The translations under genes were made by a program, and so were the position numbers. From Lasioglossum baleicum (taxonomy: Eukaryota; Arthropoda; Insecta; Hymenoptera; Halictidae): a stretch of DNA of 64,000 nt. Under the pieces are notes generated by a model. The model worked only from the letters and a program-made list of their open reading frames with translations. It did not search any database and was not told the DNA's origin. The DNA is taken from the NCBI RefSeq assembly GCF_051020765.1, contig NC_134943.1:1488001-1552000 (forward strand). Direction: 5' to 3'. Position 1 is the stretch's first letter. Every line of letters starts with the position of its first letter. Below are positions 1 to 12,571 of the stretch, one piece after another.

Positions 1-99
1 ATATCTATTGAACACATTCTAGTCCACTGCTCCAAATATTGTGCTAATAAAACACAATATACTGAATTCAGGAAGCATGCTACAAGTGGAGTCGTGTAG
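1..99 (+). mobile_element. C-terminal end of a non-LTR retrotransposon ORF2 (fragment)
   Basis: Frame 1 is open from the first base to a TAG at 97-99 and begins I-S-I-E-H-I-L-V-H-C-S-K-Y-C. The spacing E-H-I-L-x-x-C-x-x-Y is the zinc-knuckle-like motif that follows the reverse transcriptase and RNase H region in Jockey, I and R1-type LINE ORF2 proteins. It is known near the C-terminus of that family, which fits the stop about 20 residues later. The N-terminal remainder lies outside the window. No poly(A) tail or target duplication is obvious downstream, so this is probably an old, truncated copy. The family match is inferred from this short motif alone. Confidence 0.5.
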
Positions 100-2245
100 G
101 GTAATCAGCTATTTAGTGCTAATTCACGACTTTAGTTTGCATGAATCAAAAAGAAAAAGGAAAAAGAAATTAATTTTCTTTAAAGGGAAAATTGAACGCC
201 TAAATTAAAATTGAAGATAGGACTTTGAGAATCAGCTTTGAATCTCGAAATGATCTATGATAAATCTGTAGACTGTAGACTAGAATCAGACATGTTATAT
301 TAACAAAGAAAATGTTAAGTCTTCAGTCTAGAAATTCCGAAGATGTTTTATAATTTCGTTCGCCAGTGTATTTTTAATTTGATCGTGTAAAAGAAGAGCA
401 ACGAAAATATTTCGCAGAGAATAATACTGTCAAATCGGGCGCGCGTCGACGCGACCATGCAGCTGACGATGGAGCGTCGAATGCGGTTTTGGACATCGGA
501 GCAACGCAACTATGCCGCAAATAATTATTGGCTGGGCCGCCATGAACCCACGTTTAATCGTCCGTACGACTGCATATTAATACCGAGGCATTCAATGTAC
601 GCTTCCGTACAGGTGTCGACTGCAGTCACCAGCAACGGAAGCATATTTTTGCGTCGGCACGATCGACATACTCAACGATTTTACGAGCACTACTTGATCC
701 TGATATCGTGACTCTCTCGGCGCTGACGTTCACTCGCGATGCATGTGTTCAACTGACTATCGATGGCCTCTATGATGAAAACTTGATAATATCGTTCGCA
801 TATGACATTTACAAGAAGGAATTTCCTGTTGATTAGTTTCAACCAGCTGCCGATTGAATATGCCAATAAGTGTGATAGGTCGATGCATATGAAATATCCT
901 TTGATGTAAAGCGACTATGTTTTTATTAAATGCAGTTTATTAATGGAAATATGCTCCATCGTAATCAACGTATCTCTGCCATCTCGGAACGAGTGCATTT
1001 ATTGCTTTTTGAAAAAAATCTGTTTTTTGGAAACGGTGAATTTTTACAAGTCTCGTCAATCTTTGATTAACAACAAAGTCTTCCTTTCCAAGCATAGCGT
1101 TAACATTATTTGTAATGTCTGTTGTACTGAATATGAGTTTTTTCTACTGTTTGATTTATTTTCCTTCGATTACCTTATTGTTACTTACAAAAATTACCAA
1201 ATTCTTCATGCACTTACCAATCTGATTTGTTTAAACAAACTTCAAGCTTTTTATCAGCAGGACAACAGCACTCCGATCTTCATCAAATCGAACATTTCGT
1301 ATGCACCAAATTAATAATAAAAATGTTTCTCAAAATGAACATTTCCATAACATGTACCGATGATGAGAGTAAGAGATAAATTATTAACTCAAATATTCTA
1401 AAGTTAATAACACGATGTAGCTATTTAAAGTGTTGTTAATATAACACATGTTACAATTGTTCAATTAATTTTGAACACACGCTGACGAGATTAATAAAAT
1501 TAGCATTAGCCAATATTTATAATCATAAATCAACTCGTATGAATTTAGTAATCCTCATATTCTCTAGTCATTATTTGTTATTCATTCACAAAAATATAAA
1601 AATTCATCGATGTTTATATTATTTCATACCATAATTGAATCAACGAAAGAACAGCGTTGTTGAAATTCAAACTTCCGAAATGATTTCTTGATTAATAAAT
1701 ATTGGTCCGGAGCATATTTACATAATACAACAGGAATGATCTTTTCGTTATGTTTGTAACACGGGCTTTCAATTTACAATGGCATTTACTAAAATAATTA
1801 CAGAAAACAGTGCACGCAAATAAAATTTGTGAAATGTTATCAAATATAACTCGACGGTTGAATTTAAATCCTCGCTAAACCGGTTCAGTGATTGTTGTTT
1901 GACTGTGTACACGGACTGGAATAATTTTAACAAAGCGACTAATTTATAAAGGTGGTAGGTCCCTGCACGGCTCTCATAAATCCAGCATATGTACATTTGA
2001 TAGTCTCGACCGTGGGGCAGTTCTTAATGACTGGTCCTTTTCGAGAAATCCCAACGGATCATCACACTTCCAGGAAATCAAATTCCTCGCGTCAGTCCAT
2101 CCTTCATCTACCCAACTTCGGTTAGTCCTGGTCGAGAACTAATTTATACACGGTGACTCATAAATACACGTGATTCACATGCTTCAAACACAAAATTTGC
2201 ACATTAAAAAAGGAAAAAACAAATTATTGGAAAACGTAATTAGTA
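100..2245. other. AT-rich non-coding stretch
   Basis: This is AT-rich sequence without recognisable genes. A small CpG-richer patch lies around 430-720. Two open frames (457-711 and 943-1314, both plus) show no domain, signal peptide or splice context that I can support, and the second is rich in Phe, Cys, Ile and Asn as expected of chance frames in AT-rich DNA. No tandem repeat or long inverted repeat is visible. Confidence 0.5.
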
Positions 2246-2305
2246 GCCTGTAGATCTTCCTGCAAAATAAACATTTTCTGCATCAATTGCAAGAGGCAAG
2301 AGTTA
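2246..2305 (-). mobile_element. MITE fragment, GACTGCGGAT family (copy A)
   Basis: The segment begins GCCTGTAGATCTTCCTGCAA directly after a TA and continues into a TTTTCTGCATCAATTGCAAG stretch. The same order of motifs (terminal repeat, then CAAAATAAACATTTTCTGC-like, then CAATTGCAA) occurs at 21276, 24495 and, reversed, at 16985-17079 and 62881-62934. Only one end is recognisable. I see no partner terminus downstream, so it is a truncated or strongly diverged copy. Confidence 0.5.
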
Positions 2306-2639
2306 AGTAAGGAGGTACTTCCCTTATACAGGAAGAATATAATGTATACTTCTTAAGAACAACTTATTTAATCCTTTGCAAAAATTACTATAATTCAAAA
2401 CATTAGTCTTGAACTTAACAAATTGCTAAATGCTCGAGGTTGGTATGAGTTGATTAAAAAAATTAATAAAATGTCCGACTGCAGGAGTCAAAATAGCTTC
2501 GAGTGCAAGGCAATTAATATTTCCAGAGACATATTTCTCGTCACTTTTTTGTGGGGCAAACTGTAACTCCTACATCAAGAGTTTAAAAACGAAACTACTT
2601 AATTCCCTAATTTCGGGAGCATAGACTGGGTTGACAGGA

Positions 2640-3600
2640 CTAGACGTGACTTCAGACTGTTCGACGCACGCAGATAGGGCAACACTACCCCAAAGTGAAT
2701 AATTATCGTCAGCATTCGGGATGATGAAACTCGATTGCTCAATACAGCAATTACTAGTATGGAACGCCGCGCGGCAGTGAAGCAATTTATACATAGTTCG
2801 CGTCGGGGGAGATAACAAAATTCGCCAAATGAAACAGACCACTTATCCTCTCCAAATTAAAAACCAACCGAAACGATAACGTGGAGGGCCCGGGAGGAGG
2901 GGATGTGTGGGCGAGAGGATAGGTCAGGGCGGCCGGCGATGAAACAGTAAATTAAAAACGAACGCAAGCATATTCGTACAGAAGAGCCGGCCGGCTGCTT
3001 GTGTTCCCATTTCAGCAGATACGAGCGAAAGAGTTGCGAAGCGTAGCTGGGCCGACGAAAATCCCGCTGGATAAACCGGCGAAACGGCGCGGGGGCGGCG
3101 TACGTCAACCGTCCGCGCTCGTTACGCTACAGGAAATCCTCGTAAAAGAGAATAAAAGATCTGCAGCTAGACGCCTAACATTTTCGTAACAAAAGCTAGT
3201 AGCACAGATATACGCGCGGATATGCCGCTATCAAGAAACAAAGGATTCCAGACGCGGATAGGCGAGCGTGAGTACGGATACGCGGTTCGCGAGCACCGAG
3301 CACGGGGGACGCGATCGTTTAAGGGCGGCAAACGAGATTTTGCGGATGTATTGGCGGCGGTGTCGTTAAATACACCGTTCTACCTCGTTACAGCGATTCA
3401 GCATGGATTCAGAAACATCCGCGTAATGAGCAAGATCGCGATACGCTATTTAGATAACTATACCGGGTGGTAAACCGCCTAAAGTAATCGCCGGAAATTA
3501 TTCCGCTGTTAGCCGACCGATCGAAACCTTTTGCGGGTGACTCACGCGGTTCAGGCAGCTCTTGAAACGATTACGTTTTTTCATCGCTCTTTTACACAGT
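2640..3600. other. GC- and CpG-rich block
   Basis: Base composition shifts abruptly to GC- and CpG-rich sequence, with CGCGGGGGCGGCG-like runs near 3090, and then returns to AT-rich DNA. Several overlapping frames are open on both strands, as is usual in CpG-rich DNA with few stop codons, but none resembles a known protein. Blocks like this in insect genomes often hold promoters, enhancers or UTRs; here that is only an inference. Confidence 0.4.
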
Positions 3601-3840
3601 TGCCAAGGTTATCTTACGCTTTTTATGCGGAGTGGTTTTGATAACTGTGCTGGATAAATTGTTTAACGTGATCGAAATCTTTTATCGTGCAAATCACACG
3701 AAGGGAGCTCTTCGAAATGATTCACGCCATATTTAACTTCACAACTTCTGCACTACAAAGTTGAACGTTTGTTGGAAGTTTACATAAAGTTAGCTACAAA
3801 AGTTAATTTAAATTCGAGAATATTAATTATATTATTTAAA

Positions 3841-4292
3841 TATACCGGGTATCTCAGCTGAAGGAGGCCACCTAAATATCTCCTTTACTTTTAATGGCAC
3901 AAAATATATTCATGACTTAATTTAAATGGTATCGGAGGTGGAATATCATAGAAAAACAGTTTCTTATGTCTCGTTATTTATCATAGTTTTTTCAAGATCA
4001 TTGTTTTTTTATCGGGAAAACTTTCTTTTATTCCTTCTTATAGCGGCTGAAAAAATACATTTGAATATGCTTAAGTCATTAACAAGATGGAATAAAAAAG
4101 AAATAAGTTTCTCCGATAAAAAATAACGATGACCTTAAAAAAACTATGAAAGAATAAACGGACAAAAGAAAATTATTCTTCTACGATACTCCTTCTTCGA
4201 TACCATTTAAATTATGCCACAAATATTTTTTTGTGCCAGTAAAAATAAAGGAGACATTTAGGTGGCCTCCATCAGCTGAGACACCCTGTATA
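3841..4292. mobile_element. Fold-back MITE with TA target site
   Basis: The left end TACCGGGTATCTCAGCTG at 3843 and the reverse complement of the right end, TACAGGGTGTCTCAGCTG, form an 18-bp terminal inverted repeat flanked by TA on both sides (3841-3842 and 4291-4292). The complementarity continues inwards (GGAGGCCACCTAAAT, ATTTAAATGGTATCG and so on) almost to the centre near 4066, giving arms of roughly 220 bp. The frame open at 3926-4126 lies inside an arm and is not a gene. The TA duplication suggests mobilisation by a Tc1/mariner-type transposase. Confidence 0.8.
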
Positions 4293-5760
4293 TTGTGAAT
4301 TAATCATCTGTGTTAATACCTTTGTACCCAATATAGAAGTTTTGTAACTTTATTTCGTAAACGTAAATAGATATAACCAAGCACACACACACAATAGGAA
4401 CATTAAAAATTGTTAAAACGGTTACCGAGACACTTGACCATACGAGACTCGAATTGGATCACAGCGGACATACCTGCAAATAAAGAGAAACATGATTGTA
4501 ATATTAAGTGTTGTGAAAATATACAATATTATAAATCAAGGTTTTTTCTTCAGCACATGTTAAGACAAGTACATGAACGTTAATTATGTCGCATTTTCTG
4601 TTTCTATGCATGCGTACGCTTTTTATTAGATAGAAGTGTTCTAAAAATTTACATATCAGAGTTGTCTCTACAGTTCGTGCCGCGTCCTACGCGCTGACTT
4701 TGTACTACTCTTTTTTCTAAGAAATAAAATCCCGTTTTACGCCAAGAGCAGCATGCCTGCAGCTTCCCAGAAATGTTCCGTGTGCATTCTTTATGCGAAC
4801 TAGATGTCTGCATGGTGATTTTTTAAGTTTCTGTAAAAACTACAAATAAAGAAACACGAACAAGTATAAAATATACTTCAATCCTATTATATTCAGAAAC
4901 TGTACACTACTGCGAAGCAGTGCTAAAATGTAGGAAAAGAAACTAACACAATCTGTACCGTGAAGAAAATCATTGTACATATAATACTTGCAGAATGGTG
5001 AACAAGAAATCTTCAAAGGTAATACATGTAAAAATGTATGTCAACCAGTATTTGAGATATGAGATATGACATATATGAGATGGGTCATGCAAAAGTAAGA
5101 ACCATTTTAGACGACCCATATTTGGTAAATCGGGATTGCTCGACGTAGACAATCAAGATAGGAATTAGGTGTACCGCCTACCGTCATGCCTGTCGAGATG
5201 AAAATTCTTTACGGGATGACCTGCATAGGAATTGTGCCCAAAAAGGTTCGCTTGCCTAACAGATCAGTTGAGGATTGCGTCTCGCCGTGAAATTCGTGAC
5301 ACAGGAATTGCTATTGTACTTCAGGAACTAGGACGTCAGAAGTGTGCATGTTTCCTGAAACATGTAGCGTACGAATTTATCTTTTATAACCGCTATTTTA
5401 TAGTTTATTTATTGAGAATGTGTATATTGTTTTGCAAGAATTTTAAACCTTTAAGTGTGTCCGTTTTTTAAAAGAATATCCAATTTGTATTACACGAGTT
5501 GATTTATGGTCACAGTTAAGAAGATGATGTGCTGCATGCTTCTTACAATCGAAATTTAAGTATGACCTACGTCGTCGGAATTCAACACATCGGTGATCTA
5601 GAAAACTACGAGAGAAATCAACCTTTTCGGGATTTTGGCCGCTTGATACCAATCAAATTACACATAAAAAATTGTCCACTTTGTCAAAACTAAAGATGAT
5701 ATTCTATGGGTGACACTTAAACATCCTGTACATTTGGAACATAAACATAAAAATCTAATT
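4293..5760. other. AT-rich non-coding stretch
   Basis: AT-rich DNA without recognisable genes. A short (CA)6 tract lies at 4382-4393. A small imperfect hairpin (GATGGGTC pairing with GACCCAT) lies around 5078-5119. A possible diverged transposon end, ACTTAAACATCCTGTACA, lies near 5716-5733. None of these is strong. Confidence 0.4.
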
Positions 5761-7426
5761 CAGTGGATCAACCAAGCCTCGCGTGTTTCAAACACCATTA
5801 AAGAAGCTTCCGGGCGAGTTATCTCGGCTTGTTTTCAAAGGAATAATACGGACGGAGATTTGTGTACACATAACGTGAAACTACTGTAAATGTCCGTGCA
5901 AACGGCCAAAGCTTTCGGTGCTTCGCGAGTGGCGTTTCCAACGAGCGTACGAGTTCCGCTGGTCGACAATGAAAATTGATGGAACTGAGCAGCGGAATGC
6001 GAAAGCTGGACGTAATCGGCTTATACAGACGGGCCGGGGTGGAGGTGTTGATATCAGAGACCATATAAAGATAAGTCCCAGTTTTTATACCTCCGCCCTG
6101 GGCCGAGACGCCTCCATAAAGGAGCGTAAATGTGAGCTAAATGTCGCGAGGATCGCTTCTTTTTCGCGTAGGATTCTTCCTTGCCGTTCCGTTACCCCCG
6201 ATCCGTAAGAATTAGCGGGAATGCGATTTTTATGGGCAGTGAATTCAAGTGACTTGGATCTATCCTGGAATCGTCCTGGCATTGGATTTAATTTTATCGG
6301 GACGGCAAAAGGTGGATGTGACCCCGTTCGAATACGATATTTCGCTGCTCGACATTTCGCCATCGTTGGACTTCTCCCGAGACTGAAGCTGGATGAAATA
6401 TACGATTCGTATCAGAGAACTCGGCCGATCTCTCTCCTTGATATCGTGTCCAACTAACAACGAGCGAAACGGGATCTAAAAATCGAGCAGACCGTTGGAC
6501 GAAAATAACGACGAGAGCAACTTAATTAGAGAAGACTGAAATACTCGATGATTGGCCGAAATGTCTACGGTGGAAAAGTGAAATCAAAAGGCAGCGAAGA
6601 TTTTTCTTCTCTCGCAGACCCGCGAAACTACAGGGAGCCGAGGCAATCTCGAGTCGGGCACGTGTACTGTTTACGCTGTTTTCGCAAACGGTGCTCCACG
6701 CATCTCCGGTGAAATCTCAATCCGCGGTCAGGAATTGTCTGGACTGTTTCCAAGGCTTCATTTTACAAGATCCCGAACTTTTACCCGCCACTCATCGCCA
6801 TTCATAGCGTCCCCATCTTCGTCGGCACGACCCTCCTCCGGCTGCAACAGTAGCAATAGCAATAGCAGTATCCCATCTCCTCCGGCTTTACAACCTCCGT
6901 TGAGGAGCTTTTATTTTTTTCTTTTTTTCGTTGTGCGTCGTATTCACTATTGCTCGTTTAATGCAAACCAGACCGCGTGCGGGGATAATGCTCAAGGTAT
7001 CCATTCGCCCCCTGGGCCGTCCTCGCCCCTCGCCCTTCGTCTCTTTCCCCGCCCATTTATCCCTTATAGCGGGCACAACAACGAGACTTAGAGAGCTATA
7101 CATTAAAATTTAAGGACTTTTCAAACGGCTCCAGGACGAACAGCCTTTTATGCGGCCACGCGGTACTAACACGTGCGAGAAATCTACGCCGGTATTCGCC
7201 TCGACATGTGTGTCTTGCGCTTCCGGAGCGCTCCGACAGGAAACGCACTGAGTGCTCTCGCTTTATATCCACTCTGCGGGGTGCGCGAGCGTGGCCATCG
7301 CAGGCGATCCCTTTTACTCCCGTCGCCTGGGCCCGGCTAGTCATCTGAAAGCCGCCATCATATGATGTTTTAGGGTAACTAGGGACGGGATCCAGTTCTC
7401 GCGGTTTCAGACACGCCCCAATGGAA

Positions 7427-7460
7427 TCTCTTCTCTCCCTCTCTCTCTCTCTCTCTGTCT
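7427..7460 (+). repeat. (TC)n tract
   Basis: A nearly pure CT run with one CC interruption, inside the CpG-rich block. On the opposite strand it reads (GA)n. Confidence 0.9.
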
Positions 7461-7660
7461 TTTGCCTTTCGACGGCTTTTATAACACTCGAACCGCTTGC
7501 GGGTAAACCGACCTTTATGCGCCATTTTTTTTCCTTCTCCTACGAGGCAGCGTCTTTCAAAGGGAAAAGTAATTACCCGAAATCCATTAAGCTCAATTCC
7601 GCCGCGTGTCAGTCAAACAGATTGTTCCAAGAGCGACGTCCGGCGGATACGCGTGCACCA

Positions 7661-7725
7661 AGAATATCTCTCTTTCTCTCTTTCTCTCTCTCTGTCACTC
7701 TGTCTCTCTGTCTCTCTTCTCTTCG
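7661..7725 (+). repeat. (TC)n-rich tract, interrupted
   Basis: TC dinucleotides interrupted by TTT and GT steps (TCTCTTTCTCTC, TCTGTCTCTC). It is the second pyrimidine tract of the same block. Confidence 0.85.
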
Positions 7726-8000
7726 ATCCTTTATGATAGCCGCGGGAATCGATACGGAAGGAATCCTCGTGATCGTCTACTTAAAGCATCCGTAAATCCT
7801 CTGTTCCCAGAGTAAACCGACAGGAAACGCACCGAGTGCTTTCAGTTTAACTAACGACCGGGTATCCTTTAAAGGACCCGAACGGTTTTGTTTCGTTTTA
7901 GCCGGCTATTGTCTTACTAGATACTTTGAAGCGGTACTCGTTAGCGTTTTACTCGGTGTCGCGCCCTTTTAATTGAGCATTCCGAACGAAAATCCGAAAC

Positions 8001-9480
8001 GCTATCGGTGAGTTTTTGAAAATTGTTTTGTTAACCATTTAGGTGGCTGACCTTCCAACTATTAGAAGGACGTAACGAAAGACAGGTAGAATCAAGTTTT
8101 TGTTATTCTCGTGGCCTTGTGATTACTTTGTGCTGGACGATAAAACAGTCTAAAACAGTAGCCAGCAAGGGTAGATTGTAGTTAAAAATGTAAAATGTAT
8201 TCAAAACTGATTTGTATTATCCCTCTTACTCGCCGAACCTTGCCTTTAAAGATTATGATCTGTTTCGACCCCTTCAAGATTGAGGGGATTTGTGAAAACC
8301 AGGCACATACCACACGTGTATAAAATGATTTTTGTATCATTTGCTCACTCCAGCAATATAAAACGATGTGTCTATTTTTCACTCGGCTTACAATTTGATA
8401 AATCAGAAAAAATTTAATAACAGAGACGTTATTTTTGCATAAAGCCACCTAATTTTTTGGTTGAGTCACTATTAAATAAATGGGACTCTCGTGAGAATTA
8501 TTTATAACTTAACGGAATACTTTATAACGAAACGCTACAGACGTAAAATTTGGACCTCAACAACATACCAGAAGAGGTGTTCATTTCTACAATAAAGTAC
8601 ACTAATTTTATAAAGTATGGTACCACAGGTTGGACCCTGATGAAACTAGTGCTACGGACACTTAGTAAATGTTTCTCATTAGCTGCCAGCTTCCTGTGAT
8701 ATGAAACCGGCCGTGTCAAAGTGGAGGAAGAAACGAATTCTCACGTAAGTAGTACTTCTCAGGCACCCATCTGTTTCCTGTGTGGCAGAGCGTACAAAAA
8801 AGCCTGTTAACAGCCTCTTATTTCATCATAAATAAGGAAAGATGTCTGGACCATATGAGAAACGAGGAGTTTCGCACCGAGCGTCTAATTTAATATACGC
8901 GTACACAGTTCTGATGTTCCCGAGGATCGAGTTTCATAGTTTAGAGACTTATATTGAACGATATTTATGCATTTTTGTTTCTAATTACTTGAAGATGGAG
9001 ACAAATGTTCTGGAAAATCTAGTTACTACAAATGCAGACACATTAAATCGTGAGAAAATTAATATTAGAATCTTAATATTTTGAAGGTCTTGCACATTTT
9101 AAAAAGAAATTTTAAAAGAAAACAGAGTCACTGATTCGTAAACACAATTAAACAGGATAATATGGATTACACATAACAAGATTTTATTCTTTGTGCCAGA
9201 AAGATCTTGGTAATCGTCAATATTTCAGGTGTAATTAACAAAACTGAGGTTTGAAAAATATGTACAATAACTTGTCATTTATTGACTATCGGCGAAATTG
9301 ATTTGAATAAGGTCAGTTTTAACGATAAATTCACATGTTTAGTAAACATTGCTGTAGTATTGCAGTTACATTATATTACTAATGTTTCACGGTAAACATT
9401 TTTTTAGATTTCCTACATGAAAAATTGGAGTTTTCAGGATTGTCTCGATCACTGGAGTGGTGCACCGAAACAATCTCGTT
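8001..9480. other. AT-rich non-coding stretch
   Basis: AT-rich. AACCATTTAGGTGGCT near 8033 and AGCCACCTAATTTTTTGG near 8443 are imperfectly complementary and could be the ends of a decayed element of about 430 bp, but the arms do not extend. No gene is recognised. Confidence 0.35.
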
Positions 9481-11045
9481 GTTAGCGATAAGTAGGAAAT
9501 CCGGGATTTGCGAAAGGTACCTGAATGTTTGTTAGGTAAGACGGGAGACCTAGATACACCGACAATGCCGAAGACGAGGCAGCAAGCAAGAAAATTATAC
9601 GAGTAAGACTCGGTTAAGTTGCACTGATCCCGACTTTACTGCAAACGTCGCTGCGACTCTGTGCCCGAAGTTTAATAGTCGATGATAGACGTCTGCCGCA
9701 TGTGTTTGCGCTCTATGTATACGAAAACGGGAATATCGTCTCCTGTTGGCAAGAGGGTGTAGCATGGTATAGGCGAGGTTTGAAGAGGGCACACCCATAA
9801 ACAGTCGCGATGAAGGAACCTATTAAAGAGTTACCATAGAGAAATTCGATGTTTATGACTCCGGCAATGGAATCGCATTTTCTCGTTAATACAAACGTTC
9901 GTCTTGATGCAGGAACGATAGGGTAGGGTGTGGGTGGGTTGGATGGTGGCACGTCAGCCGAAACCCGTTTTGATCGTTTCAAATTGCGTGTTCGTTCTCT
10001 CTTTCGTATCCAGCAGGAAAAGTGTTCCGCTTATCGGAGGAACCGTGCACACGCTATCTCGTTCGAGTGGTTCAGCAATATTTCAGCACCCTATTACCGA
10101 ATCGCGCCCCGGAAGCTCGTCAGGATCCCACCCGTATTTTATTCTGGAACTGCCTCGCGACGATAACTCCGCGGGCAAGGTACAGCACGGGGATCGTAAC
10201 AACGAGGGAAACTCGGTCCTGGCGCGGTTAACTTTTTTACTGCGGGATCCCGGACTATCACTACCGCGAAAATGATTATTCCTCGCTTTACAGCTTTCTT
10301 GCCGGGGGTTGCCGTGAACCAACCCTCTCTCCCTCTCTCACCGGAACACATCGACGGGCACGCACACAGAGAACCAGCGCGGCCCCCCGGCCAGCTACAT
10401 TTCCCACAGGCGCACTAGTCTCTACGTGAATTGCATTAGAGATTCGGGAATATCCGGCGAACTTCCTACGCGCTGATCACTTGAGAATTTCAGCAAAGCG
10501 CACGTCGATTCGAAGGAGCTTACACCATAAATTTTGTCGTACGTGTGCAACGCCCACTTCGGAAGTACCGTCGCATTAGAGATGCACAAGACGAACGGAA
10601 CTCTCTACACCCCCCCCCTCCCTCCCACTCCTCTGCACCACCATAGAATATACACTCGCGTAGGGATAGTTTTGATCGAGCCGATCCTTTTTCTCTTCTT
10701 TGCTTGCTCTTTTTGATCCGACTTCCTGTGACTCCGCTGGGAGAACCCCGGATGAGCTTGTAATCGTCTTATACGATGACAGCGAGAGAGACACCGCTCA
10801 GCGCCGAGGTATTGAGTTATGAGGAAGATAAGTGGCGTGTAGAGGGTGTGTCACATAATTGCGACGGATGGCACCGGCTGTCATAATGGTATTCGACTCG
10901 GCCCTTAACGCGTACGACGAAGGTTACGTTATGGGAGCTGTTTCGCGTAACTTTGTCATCTGATATGTGCTTTAGGCGCGCAGCTCACTCGGGTGATTCT
11001 GTGAGGATGATTCGGAGCTTGGCTTCTGTCATAGTGTACGTATTT
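9480..11045. other. CpG-rich block
   Basis: GC- and CpG-rich DNA with several frames open on both strands between 9930 and 10350. These are mutually overlapping, Arg/Pro/Ser-rich and unlike any family I know. The block ends with a Tc1-like transposon terminus at 11046. Confidence 0.4.
10610..10627 (-). other. Possible G-quadruplex on the minus strand
   Basis: The plus strand reads nine C, then T, CCC, T, CCC. The minus strand is therefore GGGAGGG followed by A and nine G, which satisfies the usual four-tract G-quadruplex pattern with one-base loops. It is the most compact such motif that I noticed. Confidence 0.6.
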
Positions 11046-11140
11046 ACAGTGAACCACAATAATATTCGGACACTTTCGAAAGGACGATAACCTTTTTAAT
11101 ATCAGATCATACCACTTGGACATTTTTTGAGAAGTTAGAA
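11046..11140 (+). mobile_element. Tc1-like transposon end (copy 1)
   Basis: ACAGTGAACCACAATAATAT followed by TCGGACACTTTCGAAA resembles Tc1-family terminal repeats (CAGTG..., ATTCGGACAC). A second copy of this 95-bp segment at 44086-44180 is about 90% identical by eye. The downstream sequences then diverge, so both are terminal remnants. Confidence 0.6.
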
Positions 11141-12180
11141 TAATTAGTTTACTACAAGACTTGAAAAAATTTCAATTCGTCGGAATTACAGAGAAAATAC
11201 TAAAAATTGTTGGGAAGTTGGAACAAATAAAACTGAAGCTAATATAAGCGTGGTAAAAAAAAAAGAATAAGCATTATGTTTGTGAACTACAGTGTACTGA
11301 TATTACTAAAAATTGTAAGATTCACAATTCTGTAAATTGCACAATTCAGAATATTTTAATAGCGTTTCCTCTCTAAATCTAACGCCAGACACTCTTTATA
11401 TAAAGAATACTGTTATAAAGTATTCAACACAACGGAGATAAATCCACAAGCCAACTCCAAATTGAAGTTGGATAGAAATGTGTACGAAAGAGAAAAGTTT
11501 GATATTACAACGTACAATCTAAGAAATGTCTTTTTATTCAGCTATTTTCTCGATAAATTCGAGTTGCAACGAAATATCTGGAATTGCAGCTGCACGAGTC
11601 TTTCTCGAAATGAAACTACATTTTTTTGCGAAGCTTTTTTTAAAGGTAAGTCACTTCGTCTTTCTAGGTATAGAAAGATGCGTGCTCGCTACAACAGTAA
11701 TATTTCAAGAAATACTTTATGTTTTAGTTCGGGAAATTACTCAAGATAAAGCGTTCTCCTTCTCGTTCGTTTCCGAAAAAGACTTGAAAGAATGATTTGT
11801 AGGAAACTGTACGAACGTAAATAATGGCTAGTGTATCAGATAATGTTCGGAGTGAAATGGAATTACACTCAAAGCGATAAAACAGATTCTTTGTAACAAA
11901 ATATAATATGCTGTATGTAACAATAAGTTTTATTACCATGTATAATTGTGTTGATATCCATTATATATATTTATAATAATTATGTTTATATTACGTGGTA
12001 TGTAAAATAAGAAAAGAAATTTTACACGACAACCATAGAGTGTGAAGTAAGTACCAGAGAAGATCATGCTGAAGTTCAGTCGATCTTGCAATGGATACGG
12101 AAAGTTTTAGAAAGGTTTCGGTTGAACTTTTAATACTTATTCCATAGTTTTGTAGTTGCCATTAAGACGTTTTCGAAATA
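11141..12180. other. AT-rich non-coding stretch
   Basis: AT-rich. Overlapping frames at 11462-11795 have no recognisable features. No long repeat is visible. Confidence 0.35.
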
Positions 12181-12356
12181 GTACCTATCTACATCTTTCG
12201 CGCAAGCCATTCTTGAGATATAAAGTGTCAAAGTTGACATGCCGCAGGCATTAACATTACCCCGTGTACATCGGAGGAAGGCTGTTCGGTCGAACTTTGT
12301 ACATGAACTTTGACAGTTCGTATCTTGAGAATGGCTTGTGCAAAGGCACAGGTAGC
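12181..12356. repeat. Inverted repeat (fold-back), arms about 57 bp
   Basis: The left arm 12181-12240 contains GCAAGCCATTCTTGAGATA. The right arm 12301-12356 contains TATCTTGAGAATGGCTTGTG, its near complement, and the pairing includes GTGTCAAAGTT against AACTTTGACAG. The loop is about 60 bp. It is probably a decayed fold-back element; no clear target duplication is seen. Confidence 0.65.
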
Positions 12357-12571
12357 TGAGGCTTTTAGGTGCTGCTTCGTGGCTTAAAACTTTCGTCCAA
12401 ATAATTTTTCTGTAGTTTTGATGTTTTTCGAAGTACCGTTGTCACAGCCACAAAATTTAATGTACATACCTTATTCAATTATTTTCTTTCTTCTACAGAG
12501 ACTGTATACTATACTTTATACTCTATTTCTCAATGAAAAAGCGTGTGGTAATATTTTATTGGATAGTGGTA

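Larger units (their letters stand above)
7233..7849 (+). repeat. Direct repeat of a 33-bp motif, two copies 584 bp apart
   Basis: CCGACAGGAAACGCACTGAG at 7233 and CCGACAGGAAACGCACCGAG at 7817 are followed by TGCTCTCGCTTTA and TGCTTTCAGTTTA respectively. The two 33-bp copies differ at only a few positions, while the sequence between them is unrelated. They are neither simple sequence nor a recognisable transposon end. Confidence 0.75.
5800..8000. other. Large CpG-rich block with pyrimidine tracts
   Basis: About 2.2 kb of GC- and CpG-rich DNA. It contains AGCAATAGC-type triplets (6848-6870), two TC tracts and a 33-bp motif repeated at 7233 and 7817. Overlapping frames on both strands are open but low in complexity, and I recognise no protein. 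(GA)n/(TC)n tracts are known binding sites for GAGA-type factors in insects, so a promoter or enhancer role is plausible but unproven. Confidence 0.45.

Noticed and set aside
943..1314. 123-codon plus-strand frame rich in Phe/Cys/Ile/Asn
   Set aside because: Composition as expected from AT-rich DNA; no recognisable feature.
8033..8460. Possible terminal inverted repeat AACCATTTAGGTGGCT / AGCCACCTAATTTTTTGG
   Set aside because: Only about 15 bases match, with an insertion, and the pairing does not extend inwards.
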